Source of the DNA: CAZAYP01 sp964489425 [NCBI: uncultured Verrucomicrobiota bacterium]
Lineage (GTDB): Bacteria; Verrucomicrobiota; Kiritimatiellia; RZYC01
Direction of reading: 5' to 3'
Assembly: GCA_964489425.1 (NCBI GenBank)
Contig: CAZAYP010000053.1
Coordinates: 1-38,256, forward strand
Length of the DNA: 38,256 nucleotides
Shown: positions 1 to 9,944 of the stretch, piece after piece
Layout: each line of letters starts with the position of its first letter
Position numbering within the stretch: position 1 is the stretch's first letter
Program-made: the position numbers and the translations under genes
Notes under the pieces: model-generated
The model's input: only the letters and a program-made list of their open reading frames with translations
Told to the model about the DNA's origin: nothing
Database searches by the model: none

Positions 1-1002
<1,002 letters not shown>

Positions 1003-1078
1003 AAAGCATACACTCCGCTCAGACCCTTGGCGCACCGCGCAGCCCCGTTCGTCACGGGGAATCGTCCGGCGGGCGCCG

Positions 1079-1107
1079 TTGACACAACCCTACTGATACT
1101 CTATCGT
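1079..1107 (+). promoter_or_regulatory. Predicted sigma-70-type promoter for the thioredoxin-fold gene
   Basis: TTGACA (1079-1084), a 17-bp spacer and TATCGT (1102-1107). The predicted transcription start near 1114 lies upstream of the chosen ATG at 1149. Confidence 0.55.
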
Positions 1108-1148
1108 TGGATACCTTATAAGTGGCTTTTTGGCAAGCGGGTAACAAG

Positions 1149-1937
1149 ATGCATAACATGATCAACAGGTGGAACTGGTTCGGCCGGACGTGGATTCGGC
1201 GGGTGCTGGCCGGGGCCATGTTGGCCGGGGTCCTGGTCTCCGCGAGCACGGCGGACACCCTGTACAAGCTTGGCGCGCCACCGCAAGACGGCGAATTTGC
1301 CGGCTACGAGGGCGACCTGATCATTTTCCGCGATGCCGACCAGCAGCCGCTCAAGCTGCACCCGCAGATGGTGCAGAAAATCGAGGTCGACCCGGCGGCC
1401 GAGGTGGACCTCGAGTTGAAATCCACGCCCGGCGAAACCCAGCGCACCGTGCGCGGCTACCAGGCGCCATTTTTCATTTTCCAGAACGGGGCCGCGGAAG
1501 AGCGCATCCACATCCAGCAGGTCCGCGCCATTAAGCGGTATTCGGGTTACGACTGGACGCCACAGTTCACAGCCGCCGGCCGGCTGATCAGCCACGGCGA
1601 AGAGATCGATATCCAGTCCCAGCTCAAGCCCGGCCTGCTCAACGTGGTGCTGTTCTACGCCCCGCGGCACGATTACTGCACCAAGATGCAGGCCTATATC
1701 AGCCGCCTGCAGAACATGAACGCCGGCCAGGTGGAATACCTGAAGATCGAGATCAGCAACCCCAACGCGCCGGCCCGGCTGCAGTACAACCTGCGGACGC
1801 TGCCGGAAATTTGGATCTACAACCGCCGCGGCGAACAGGTCGAGCGCCTGCAGGGCGAGATGATGCCGCGCGATATCGACGCCGCGTTTGTCCGCGCCCA
1901 GCGCAGCACGCTCGGCGGCAACACGCCGGCGCCGTAG
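1149..1937 (+). CDS. Exported thioredoxin-fold protein with an altered active site
   Basis: 262 residues. The N-terminus carries basic residues, then a hydrophobic run (VLAGAMLAGVLVSASTA) and a likely signal peptidase site before DTLYK. So the protein is probably periplasmic or secreted. Residues about 35-85 resemble a small beta domain of the kind that sits before secreted domains (GEFAGYEGDLIIF...KIE). From about 160 the sequence follows a thioredoxin fold: VVLFYAPRHDYC at 166-177, then VEYLKIEI and a cis-proline-like RTLPEIWIY. In a standard thioredoxin the active site is WCxxC. Here Trp is Arg173 and the attacking Cys is His174, while Cys177 is kept. It therefore probably cannot act as a normal disulfide reductase. 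An in-frame start at 1122 is possible, but it falls almost at the predicted transcription start and would precede the signal peptide with extra residues. No neighbour explains its role. Confidence 0.8.
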   Translation: MHNMINRWNWFGRTWIRRVLAGAMLAGVLVSASTADTLYKLGAPPQDGEFAGYEGDLIIFRDADQQPLKLHPQMVQKIEVDPAAEVDLELKSTPGETQRTVRGYQAPFFIFQNGAAEERIHIQQVRAIKRYSGYDWTPQFTAAGRLISHGEEIDIQSQLKPGLLNVVLFYAPRHDYCTKMQAYISRLQNMNAGQVEYLKIEISNPNAPARLQYNLRTLPEIWIYNRRGEQVERLQGEMMPRDIDAAFVRAQRSTLGGNTPAP

Positions 1938-2036
1938 GTTTCGCCATCTGCATGCACGGCGACGCAGTGCCGTGGCTACAACCCGATGCACGGGCTTTGT
2001 GGCGCCGCTGCCGCCGGGCCGGTTCAGGACGGGCGC

Positions 2037-3443
<1,407 letters not shown>

Positions 3444-3478
3444 GATGCGCCGCATGATGGCGGCAACGCCCCCGGCAA

Positions 3479-4777
3479 TCAAGGTTGTTTCTTGCGCCGC
3501 CCCAATACCCGGTCACCGAGCACGCAGGCCAAGGCCAGCACCCAAACCCCCGCAGGCAGCCGCACGTCATCGGCTATGGTGATCAAGTGCCGACTCACCG
3601 GGCTGACATACACTGGGTGCGCGCGTTGTTCCAGCGCTTGTGCGTACTTGGTGAAGGCGGCAGGATTCAGCAGCGCCCGGGCGTGGGCCATGGTGTTGCT
3701 CCAATAAGTCCGCAGGATCTGTTCCTCGCGGCAGGCGATCGCGGCATGGCGCCGCGCGGCAGGCTTCTCTGTTGGACGTGCCGCCAAGCTCTGTTGCATC
3801 ATGCCGACATGATGATCGCGCGAGAAGAGATGCACGCGCGCCTCGTGGACGAACGGATCCACCCCCGGCCGCCAGACCTTCAGGAACTCCATGTACCGGC
3901 CATGGGGCCGCCACGGGGCCAGGATAGCGCCAACCGCCGCGCCCCGTTCACGGTCCATGTCGCGCAACTGCGCCAACGTAAACCGGGAGTAAAACACCCC
4001 GATATTCGGATCCACATGCCGGTACCCGTACTCGACCATCGCCTGTGGCTTGTCCCGCAAAAAAACCAACCCCGGCACGTGATATGAATACCATTCCACG
4101 CGCGCCGGCGTATTGGCAAAGCAAGCCCCCATGACCATGAGCAGGCCGGCCATCCACCGCAGCATCAGCCGGACCGAGTCCACGGCCGGCCACTGCCATT
4201 GGCCGGCTGGGGCCAAGCCGCCGGCGATCGCGATCTGGATCAGCACCACGGCGCTGACATTGAACGCGGCGTCACGGAAATCAAAGATGCGGCCGGGCGT
4301 CAGCCACTGCAGGATTTCGTCCGTCACCCCAACCAGGCCACCGGCCAGGCTGGCTACAACATAGACCAGGGGATCCCGCACGCGGCAGGCCAAAGCCAGG
4401 TAGAGCAACGCGCCGAGAATGCCGTACTCGAGGAAATGGACCGCTTCGACTGCGGTCACTGTGCAGCGGACAGCCATCCAAACCATGGCGCCACCCGCAG
4501 CCGCCAGCCACGCCATCCGCCACCCCACGGCGCGGCCGTGACGGCGCCAGATCCAGCTTGCAGCGGCCACGGCCGCGGCGCTGATCCCGGCGACCACAAT
4601 GGCCAGGAATGGGTCCCGGCCGCCCGCGAGGCCGGTTACCAGGCGCTGGATCGCACGGGCCATGGGCACGGCGGCATAGAGCACCGCGGTCCACGCCACC
4701 ACGGCCGCCCATGCCAAGCGCTCCCGGGTTGCCGGATTCGACAGACCAGCCCAGAGCCTTGCTTTCAGCAGCGGCAT
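3479..4777 (-). CDS. VanZ-like integral membrane protein
   Basis: 432 residues with roughly six membrane segments in the first 230 residues and another near the C-terminus. The region [16 protein letters not shown] followed by [21 protein letters not shown] matches the VanZ-like pattern: a conserved FxxYG helix, then DExxQ...PGR...D...N. VanZ-like proteins are membrane proteins of mostly unknown function; VanZ itself raises teicoplanin resistance. The region after about 235 (a soluble stretch with many Arg/His) is not part of the VanZ core and I do not recognise it. Its stop codon overlaps the possible upstream TTG start of fumC. No resistance genes are nearby, so a resistance role is not implied. 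Confidence 0.75.
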   Translation of the reverse strand: MPLLKARLWAGLSNPATRERLAWAAVVAWTAVLYAAVPMARAIQRLVTGLAGGRDPFLAIVVAGISAAAVAAASWIWRRHGRAVGWRMAWLAAAGGAMVWMAVRCTVTAVEAVHFLEYGILGALLYLALACRVRDPLVYVVASLAGGLVGVTDEILQWLTPGRIFDFRDAAFNVSAVVLIQIAIAGGLAPAGQWQWPAVDSVRLMLRWMAGLLMVMGACFANTPARVEWYSYHVPGLVFLRDKPQAMVEYGYRHVDPNIGVFYSRFTLAQLRDMDRERGAAVGAILAPWRPHGRYMEFLKVWRPGVDPFVHEARVHLFSRDHHVGMMQQSLAARPTEKPAARRHAAIACREEQILRTYWSNTMAHARALLNPAAFTKYAQALEQRAHPVYVSPVSRHLITIADDVRLPAGVWVLALACVLGDRVLGRRKKQP

Positions 4778-5055
4778 GACGATGTTGTCACCACGTTATG
4801 GGTTCCATAGTGATCGCAGTATGCATCCCGGATGCACCGCGCTTCAACCTCCATTCACCGGGTGGGCCGCCGGCGCTGGCAGCCTGCAGCAACCCGCCAA
4901 GGCAGTCCGCGCTTTGTGCGTCGCGGATTTCAACCATGAGCGTGATTAATTCACTTTTCCCATTGCCCAACTGCGGCAACGCGCTCATAGTCGAAGAGGT
5001 GGAGCGCCTGTTGTGCCGGCCTTGATATCAAGACCTCTCGCGGTGATGCCATGCC
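4778..5055. other. Divergent intergenic region
   Basis: 278 bp between the divergent VanZ-like and GT-like genes. Two short opposing open frames cover part of it (about 4788-4988 minus and 4798-5025 plus). Neither has a ribosome binding site or recognisable protein features. I see no convincing promoter pair, though the promoters of both flanking genes should lie here. Confidence 0.4.
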
Positions 5056-6657
5056 ATGCAACAAAATACGGTCAGTCCAATGTGGTTAAATAGACACGCT
5101 GGCAACCATTTGGTCTTGATGCTGCTGATCGGCGCCATTTATCTCATGCTTGTTTGCTGCATGGGCGTTGGATTGAGCGGCGATGCGCTGGGATATCTTT
5201 CCAACGGGGCCGCCTTGCTGAAATGGCACCGCCAGATGCCCAACATCATCCAGTGGAGCACCATCAATAATGGCGGGTTAGGCGCGGCCGCGGATCTGCC
5301 CTACCCCAATCATCTGTTCTCGCTGATCTACGCGACGCTTTTCAAGATTGCCGGCAACCATAGCGCGATCATGGTGTTGCCGGGTTTTATCGCGTTGATG
5401 GTCGGCATCTACTCGTGCAGCAGGTATGCCGCGCATTTCCTTGGGCGCCAGAGCGTGGCGTGGTTTGTGATCTATTTTTTCATCATGTTCCATTGGCCGA
5501 TGCTGGTGGTGAATAGAACGGACCTTTATAGCTGGGCGCTGATGATGTTGATAACCGTCCTGGCGTATGAGCGGCCTCGTCAGACCACGGTCATCGGCTT
5601 GCTGTTGGGGTTAGCCATCTTGCTTAGGGCGCAGTGTTGGACATTCATTCCTTTCGTCCCCTTTCTGTTCAGCGACCTGAAACCGGTCTCGTTTGCGTCG
5701 TATTTCAGGAAATTGCTGGGCCTTGTCTGGCCCCTGGTCCTGGTGGTGCTGGGATGGAGTTTATGCATGCGCTGGTACATGAGAGCAAGCCCGCCCGGCG
5801 CATTCTCGCTCAGCATTTACTTCAATGAAATAGAGCGCGTTGTACTTCCCAAGTTAAATCCATTGAAGCTGTGCGCCATCCTCCTGGAAGGCGGGCTGGG
5901 CATTGCGGTTACGTATTTTGGCCCCTTCAGCCTGCTGCTGATCATGGGCGCCCATCGCCAGTTCAAGGCGTGGCGATCTCCGGCGTTGTGCACGGCCTTG
6001 CTGTGTGCCGTGCCCATCCTGCTCATGCCTTACGTCATGTATCAAACAGCGGATGATGCACGGTATTACTGGTATGGCATATTTTACCTTGCCCTGTTTA
6101 TATGGCACTTTCTTGACCGGCTGAAAGAAAAGCAACCCTGGGTCACCGCGATTCAATGCGGCATGCTGTTGTACGCTCTGTATTCATCCAGCCTGTTGAA
6201 GCAGGTCGCCGAGGCCGACTGGTCGGTTCAGGCCATCGCCCACCGCTTGACCCAGGCAGACCACAAGGAACTGCGAACGCAGGCCAATCATCTGTTCGAT
6301 GAGCAGTCCGTGATCATGGCGCCCGGCATGGATTATGGTGCCGCCAATATGCGCGGAGCCTGGCTGCACGTGTTTCTCAATACGTCGCGCATGGTTCAGG
6401 TGGTGGATCTCAATACCTTCACGAACGGCAACCACAACGAGCTCATCGATGGCATCATTCTGATGAATAATGAATCCTGCGACGTGCCCCAGGGCCACGA
6501 GTGGAATTATGTGCCAGGCTGGTTTGAGACGGCCGTCATGCAGGATGAAATCATCGATAAAAATGGCCATGTATTCAAGGCCGTGGCCGCATCCGGGCCG
6601 TTCGTGGCGGGCCGCCACTTTTATAAAATATATGCGCGGACGGCGCGCGTCAGGTGA
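5056..6657 (+). CDS. Polytopic membrane protein, possibly a GT-C-type glycosyltransferase
   Basis: 533 residues with about ten hydrophobic segments up to residue 390, then a soluble C-terminal part of about 140 residues. After the first membrane segment comes SGDALGYLSNGAALLKWHR. An acidic residue at this position is typical of GT-C enzymes, which move sugars from polyprenyl-phosphate carriers to acceptors outside the membrane. No diagnostic family motif is recognised, so the enzyme role is inference. Codon use and base composition look less G+C-rich than the flanking fumC and methylase genes, which hints at a separate origin. The ATG at 5056 has only a weak upstream purine run. It is convergent with the adenine methylase gene, with 51 bp between them and no clear terminator. 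Confidence 0.65.
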   Translation: MQQNTVSPMWLNRHAGNHLVLMLLIGAIYLMLVCCMGVGLSGDALGYLSNGAALLKWHRQMPNIIQWSTINNGGLGAAADLPYPNHLFSLIYATLFKIAGNHSAIMVLPGFIALMVGIYSCSRYAAHFLGRQSVAWFVIYFFIMFHWPMLVVNRTDLYSWALMMLITVLAYERPRQTTVIGLLLGLAILLRAQCWTFIPFVPFLFSDLKPVSFASYFRKLLGLVWPLVLVVLGWSLCMRWYMRASPPGAFSLSIYFNEIERVVLPKLNPLKLCAILLEGGLGIAVTYFGPFSLLLIMGAHRQFKAWRSPALCTALLCAVPILLMPYVMYQTADDARYYWYGIFYLALFIWHFLDRLKEKQPWVTAIQCGMLLYALYSSSLLKQVAEADWSVQAIAHRLTQADHKELRTQANHLFDEQSVIMAPGMDYGAANMRGAWLHVFLNTSRMVQVVDLNTFTNGNHNELIDGIILMNNESCDVPQGHEWNYVPGWFETAVMQDEIIDKNGHVFKAVAASGPFVAGRHFYKIYARTARVR

Positions 6658-6708
6658 AGGCGCCTCGTCCTTGAACCTGGCCCGCCGCACAGGTTTGCGG
6701 ATGGGTGC

Positions 6709-7824
6709 TTATTGCTTCTCTACCAGGAACAGAAACTCGCGGTGGGGTTCATCGGCGGCCCGCAGCCACGCGCGAGTCCAGGTCATGCGCGCCATGACGT
6801 TGCGCCGGTAGTCCACGGCCACGGCTTCCAGGATCTTGCCGGCGTTGCCCAGCACCTCGTGCAGTTCGGCCGCCGTGGCCCGGCCACCGGAACTGTACGA
6901 GAGCAGGATCCAACGCGCGTCGATGCAGCGGATCGCGCGGTCAATGGCGGCCACGGCCAGGCTGCGGCCGCGCGCGTCCCGCCGGAAGTTCTCGAACTCG
7001 GAGGCGGCCACGGGATCGGCGGTATCCATGCGGCGGCGGGCCTGCCCGAACAGGCGGGGTTGGTCGTTCAGGCACACGGTGGTCCAGAGATGGTAGTAGG
7101 CGGCGTACCGCACGCGCGACGGCGGCATCTTTTCGTTGTTGGATCCGTATGGTGGATCAAGATACGCCAGGTCCGCCCGCGCCCGGCGCGGCAAGTCAAA
7201 CACGCTGCCGCGCACCACGGCATGGTCCGGCCGGGTGGGCACCAGCGCCGGGACCCGCAGGACCAGCGGCCGGTAAGACCGCGCCGACCATTCGCGCAGG
7301 TAGGCGGCATGGTGGCCGATGGTGCTGTCCACGCGGTCCAGGGCCAACATGAGGCTCGTCAAGGCCACCGCGCGGTCGACCGGCGCCAGGTCCAGGCGGT
7401 CGATTTCAGCGCGGACGCCGTCCAGCTTGCGCGTGGCATGCAACTGCCACGGCCGCTTGCGGCCGTCGGCCTGGCGCGACGTCCCGCCCCGGGGCCGGCC
7501 GCCATAGTGCTGGCTGAACCAACCATCCACGGGCTTCACGGCATTGAGATGGCTGACCAGATCTTCGTAGTCCACGGCCGGCTTGCGGTTCAGCAGGTAG
7601 CACGTCCCCAGCACCTCCGACCAGGCGGCGATATCGTTGGCGATGACGCGGTACCCGCAGCGGGCCAACGCCTGCGCAACGCGGGTGGTGCCGGAGCAAG
7701 CGTCCAACACCGTGTGCGCCTCAACGCGGCGGATCAGGCCCAGGATGTGCGGAAGCAGCTTGAGTTTTGACCCGGCATACTTGAGTCCTTCCGTGGACGG
7801 AACAACGGACCCGGGATCGATCAT
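6709..7824 (-). CDS. D12-class N6-adenine DNA methyltransferase, solitary
   Basis: 371 residues. Enzymes of this class transfer a methyl group from S-adenosylmethionine to N6 of adenine in a specific DNA sequence. Visible features: LKYAGSK at 14-20 (the N-terminal KxxGxK-like element of Dam/D12 enzymes), VLDACSGTTRVAQAL at 39-53 (the AdoMet-binding FxGxG-like motif), a following VIANDI, and AYLDPPYG with the catalytic DPPY at 223-226. No restriction endonuclease gene is next to it, so it may be an orphan methylase. Recognition sequence cannot be read from the protein. It lies 48 bp downstream of the M48 protease gene on the same strand and may be transcribed from that gene's promoter. Confidence 0.85.
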   Translation of the reverse strand: MIDPGSVVPSTEGLKYAGSKLKLLPHILGLIRRVEAHTVLDACSGTTRVAQALARCGYRVIANDIAAWSEVLGTCYLLNRKPAVDYEDLVSHLNAVKPVDGWFSQHYGGRPRGGTSRQADGRKRPWQLHATRKLDGVRAEIDRLDLAPVDRAVALTSLMLALDRVDSTIGHHAAYLREWSARSYRPLVLRVPALVPTRPDHAVVRGSVFDLPRRARADLAYLDPPYGSNNEKMPPSRVRYAAYYHLWTTVCLNDQPRLFGQARRRMDTADPVAASEFENFRRDARGRSLAVAAIDRAIRCIDARWILLSYSSGGRATAAELHEVLGNAGKILEAVAVDYRRNVMARMTWTRAWLRAADEPHREFLFLVEKQ

Positions 7825-7872
7825 CGCGGCCGGCCTGTGCTTTTTGCAGCCAACATGGCAGGGGCCTTGTTG

Positions 7873-8778
7873 TTAAGGATGGGGAGATGTCGGCGGCAGG
7901 GCGGTCGGCTGGTAACCGTCGGGGTATTTGCCCCAGGTCCGGTGATATTCTTCCATGGCCTGGGGCAGGTGCTGGGAAAGGTACTGGGCGCGCTCGCTTG
8001 AGCCGGGATGCGTGTCGAAGATGGAGAACACGCCACCAAGGTTCCCCTGCCCTTTTTGCTTTTCCTTGTCCGCCGCGCGGCTCCAGAGCCGGACCGCCGC
8101 CCGCGGGTCATAGCCAGCGCGCGCCATGTAGTTCAAACCCACGGCATCCGCCTCGCGCTCGTCCGCGCGGGAATACATGGGGATGACGAACGCCGATCCC
8201 ACCACGAACGCGCCTCGGGTGATGGTGGCCACGTCTTTCTTGTCGTTGTGCTCGGCGACCTGCGCCCCGGCCTCCACCAGCGCGGCCGCGGTCATGGTCT
8301 TGCTCAACTCCTCGGTGGAGTGGCGGCAGTTGACGTGGGCGATCTCGTGCGCAATCACAAAGGCCAGCTCATCCTGGTCGCGCACCAGGCCGGTATCCGG
8401 GTTGTCCAGGCCGGTAAACACCATGATCTGGCCGCCGGGAAAAGCGGCAGCGTTGACCACGTTGGTATCGAACACCGTGACCTCGTAAGGCAACTCCGGC
8501 ATGTCCGATACCGCGGCGACGCGCTTGACGATCTCGCTGACGTATTCCACCTTGCGGCCGGATTTGAGCACCGGCACGCCTTTTTCGCGGAACGCCTTGA
8601 CGTTCTCGCCCATGCCCTCCTTGCCCATGGCGATGTCGTCGTCCACCGAGTACAGGTTGTACGTGGACTTGCCGGTGACCCGATCCGTGGCGCAGGACCC
8701 GGCCAGCGCCAGCAAGCCCGCCATGGCCAGCAGCCGAACGCCGTTGCGGAAGCGTGAATAGAGGGCCGTGCTTTTCAT
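7873..8778 (-). CDS. M48-family metalloprotease, probable lipoprotein
   Basis: 301 residues. M48 peptidases of this kind act in the periplasm, often in outer-membrane quality control. The N-terminus MKSTALYSRFRNG leads to a hydrophobic run ending LLALAGSC, a lipobox-like site with Cys29. The zinc site is HEIAH at 144-148 (HExxH), with the third ligand Glu209 in EREADAVG, the standard ExxxD pattern of the family. FPGGQIMVFTGL before the zinc site and DTHPGSSERAQYL near the C-terminus are also typical. Start choice: a TTGACA-N16-TAACAT promoter (8822-8795) places the transcript start near 8788, and AGAAAG lies just before the ATG at 8778. Upstream in-frame starts at 8796 and 8871 would lie outside the transcript. 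Divergent from rsgA. Confidence 0.92.
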   Translation of the reverse strand: MKSTALYSRFRNGVRLLAMAGLLALAGSCATDRVTGKSTYNLYSVDDDIAMGKEGMGENVKAFREKGVPVLKSGRKVEYVSEIVKRVAAVSDMPELPYEVTVFDTNVVNAAAFPGGQIMVFTGLDNPDTGLVRDQDELAFVIAHEIAHVNCRHSTEELSKTMTAAALVEAGAQVAEHNDKKDVATITRGAFVVGSAFVIPMYSRADEREADAVGLNYMARAGYDPRAAVRLWSRAADKEKQKGQGNLGGVFSIFDTHPGSSERAQYLSQHLPQAMEEYHRTWGKYPDGYQPTALPPTSPHP

Positions 8779-8794
8779 ATCTTTCTGATCAATC

Positions 8795-8822
8795 ATGTTA
8801 CCCCGGCCCGGCAGCCTGTCAA
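8795..8822 (-). promoter_or_regulatory. Predicted promoter for the M48 protease gene
   Basis: On the minus strand: TTGACA (8822-8817), a 16-bp spacer and TAACAT (8800-8795). It is the best consensus match in the window and supports the protease start at 8778, with a short leader of about 10 nt. Confidence 0.7.
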
Positions 8823-8843
8823 GACCGGTACGCCTCTCGGCCC

Positions 8844-8871
8844 TTGCGGCCCGCACCGGCCGTGGTATCAT
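8844..8871 (+). promoter_or_regulatory. Predicted promoter for rsgA
   Basis: TTGCGG (8844-8849), a 16-bp spacer and TATCAT (8866-8871). The -10 box ends only 8 nt before the rsgA ATG at 8880, so the transcript would begin at or within a base or two of the start codon. No Shine-Dalgarno sequence is present. Confidence 0.5.
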
Positions 8872-8879
8872 GCCGGCCT

Positions 8880-9944
8880 ATGGATGATGCCTTGAGCAGC
8901 ATGGGCTGGAATGCCGGACTAGCCGCGGCATTCGCCGCAGCGGCCGGCCCGGGCCAGGCGCCGGCGCGCGTGGTGCGCGCGGATTACTCGGCCTATGTAG
9001 TGGCCGGCGCCGCGGGCGAATGGCCGGCCCAGGTCACCGGCCGGTTCCGCCACGGCGCGGCGCGGCTGATCGACTACCCCGCCGTGGGCGACTGGGTGGC
9101 GGTCGAGGTGGACCCGGCCGGGCATCGCGCCGCGATCCACGCGGTGCTCCCGCGCCGGACCTGCCTGCTGCGCAAAACCGCGGGCGACACGTCCGGGGAA
9201 CAGGTGCTCGCGGCCAACGTGGACACCGCTTTCCTGGTCCACAGCCTGGACGGCGGCCGCAACTTCAACCGGCGCAGCCTGGAGCGCTACCTGGCGCTCA
9301 TCCGCCAGAGCGGGGCGCAGCCGGTCATTGTGCTGAACAAGATCGACCTGTGCCCCGCCCATGCCGATGCGGTCGGGACTGCCGGCGCGGCGGCCCCGGG
9401 CGTGGCCGTGCACCCGGTCAGCGCCACCGCCGCCCTCGGGCTGGCCGAGTTGGATGCGTACCTGCGGCCCGGCTGCACGGTCGCGCTGCTGGGACCCTCC
9501 GGGGTGGGCAAATCCGCGCTGCTCAACGCGCTGCTCAACGAAGACCGGCAGGACACCACCCCGCCGCGCGCGAGCGACCTGCGCGGCCGCCACACCACCA
9601 CCGTGCGCCAGCTGTTCCAAGTGCCGGCCGGCGCCTGGGTCATGGACAATCCCGGCCTGCGCGAAATGCAGCTGTTCACCCCCGAGGAGGCGCTGCTGGA
9701 GGCGTTCGAGGAGATCGCGCCCTGGGCGGCCCAGTGCCGGTTCCGCGACTGCCTGCACGAGGAGGAACCGGGCTGCGCGGTGCGCCAGGCCGTGGAAACC
9801 GGCACCCTGGCTGCGGCCCGGCTGGCCCACTACCAGGAACTGCGCCGCCAGAGCGAAACCTTGCGCGAGCGATCCCGCGCCGGCAACCGCCGGGAACGCG
9901 GCAACAAGCGCCGCGACTACCGCCCCGGCCTGGAGGCCGAATGA
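8880..9944 (+). CDS. rsgA: Small-ribosomal-subunit biogenesis GTPase RsgA
   Basis: 354 residues. RsgA is a circularly permuted GTPase that binds the 30S subunit late in assembly and helps release maturation factors. An N-terminal OB-like domain (to about 110) is followed by the permuted G motifs: G4 NKID at 153-156, G1 GPSGVGKS at 205-212, a G2 region with TTTVRQLF, and G3 DNPG at 256-259. The C-terminal zinc site has Cys286, Cys291, His293 and Cys299 in the usual C-x5-C-x-H-x5-C arrangement. The frame is open far upstream (from 8754). The start at 8880 gives a normal N-terminus and follows the predicted promoter directly. The stop TGA overlaps the ATG of the next gene (ATGA at 9941-9944), which suggests translational coupling. 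Confidence 0.97.
   Translation: MDDALSSMGWNAGLAAAFAAAAGPGQAPARVVRADYSAYVVAGAAGEWPAQVTGRFRHGAARLIDYPAVGDWVAVEVDPAGHRAAIHAVLPRRTCLLRKTAGDTSGEQVLAANVDTAFLVHSLDGGRNFNRRSLERYLALIRQSGAQPVIVLNKIDLCPAHADAVGTAGAAAPGVAVHPVSATAALGLAELDAYLRPGCTVALLGPSGVGKSALLNALLNEDRQDTTPPRASDLRGRHTTTVRQLFQVPAGAWVMDNPGLREMQLFTPEEALLEAFEEIAPWAAQCRFRDCLHEEEPGCAVRQAVETGTLAAARLAHYQELRRQSETLRERSRAGNRRERGNKRRDYRPGLEAE

Noticed and set aside
1116-1991. Minus-strand frame of 291 residues over the thioredoxin-fold gene
   Set aside because: The plus frame has a signal peptide, a thioredoxin pattern and a promoter; the minus frame has none.
4788-5025. Two small overlapping genes between the VanZ-like and GT-like genes
   Set aside because: Opposing short frames without ribosome binding sites or conserved features.
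9020-9940. Plus-strand upstream extension of the membrane protein frame
   Set aside because: It lies inside rsgA in another frame; the real start is the ATGA overlap at 9941.
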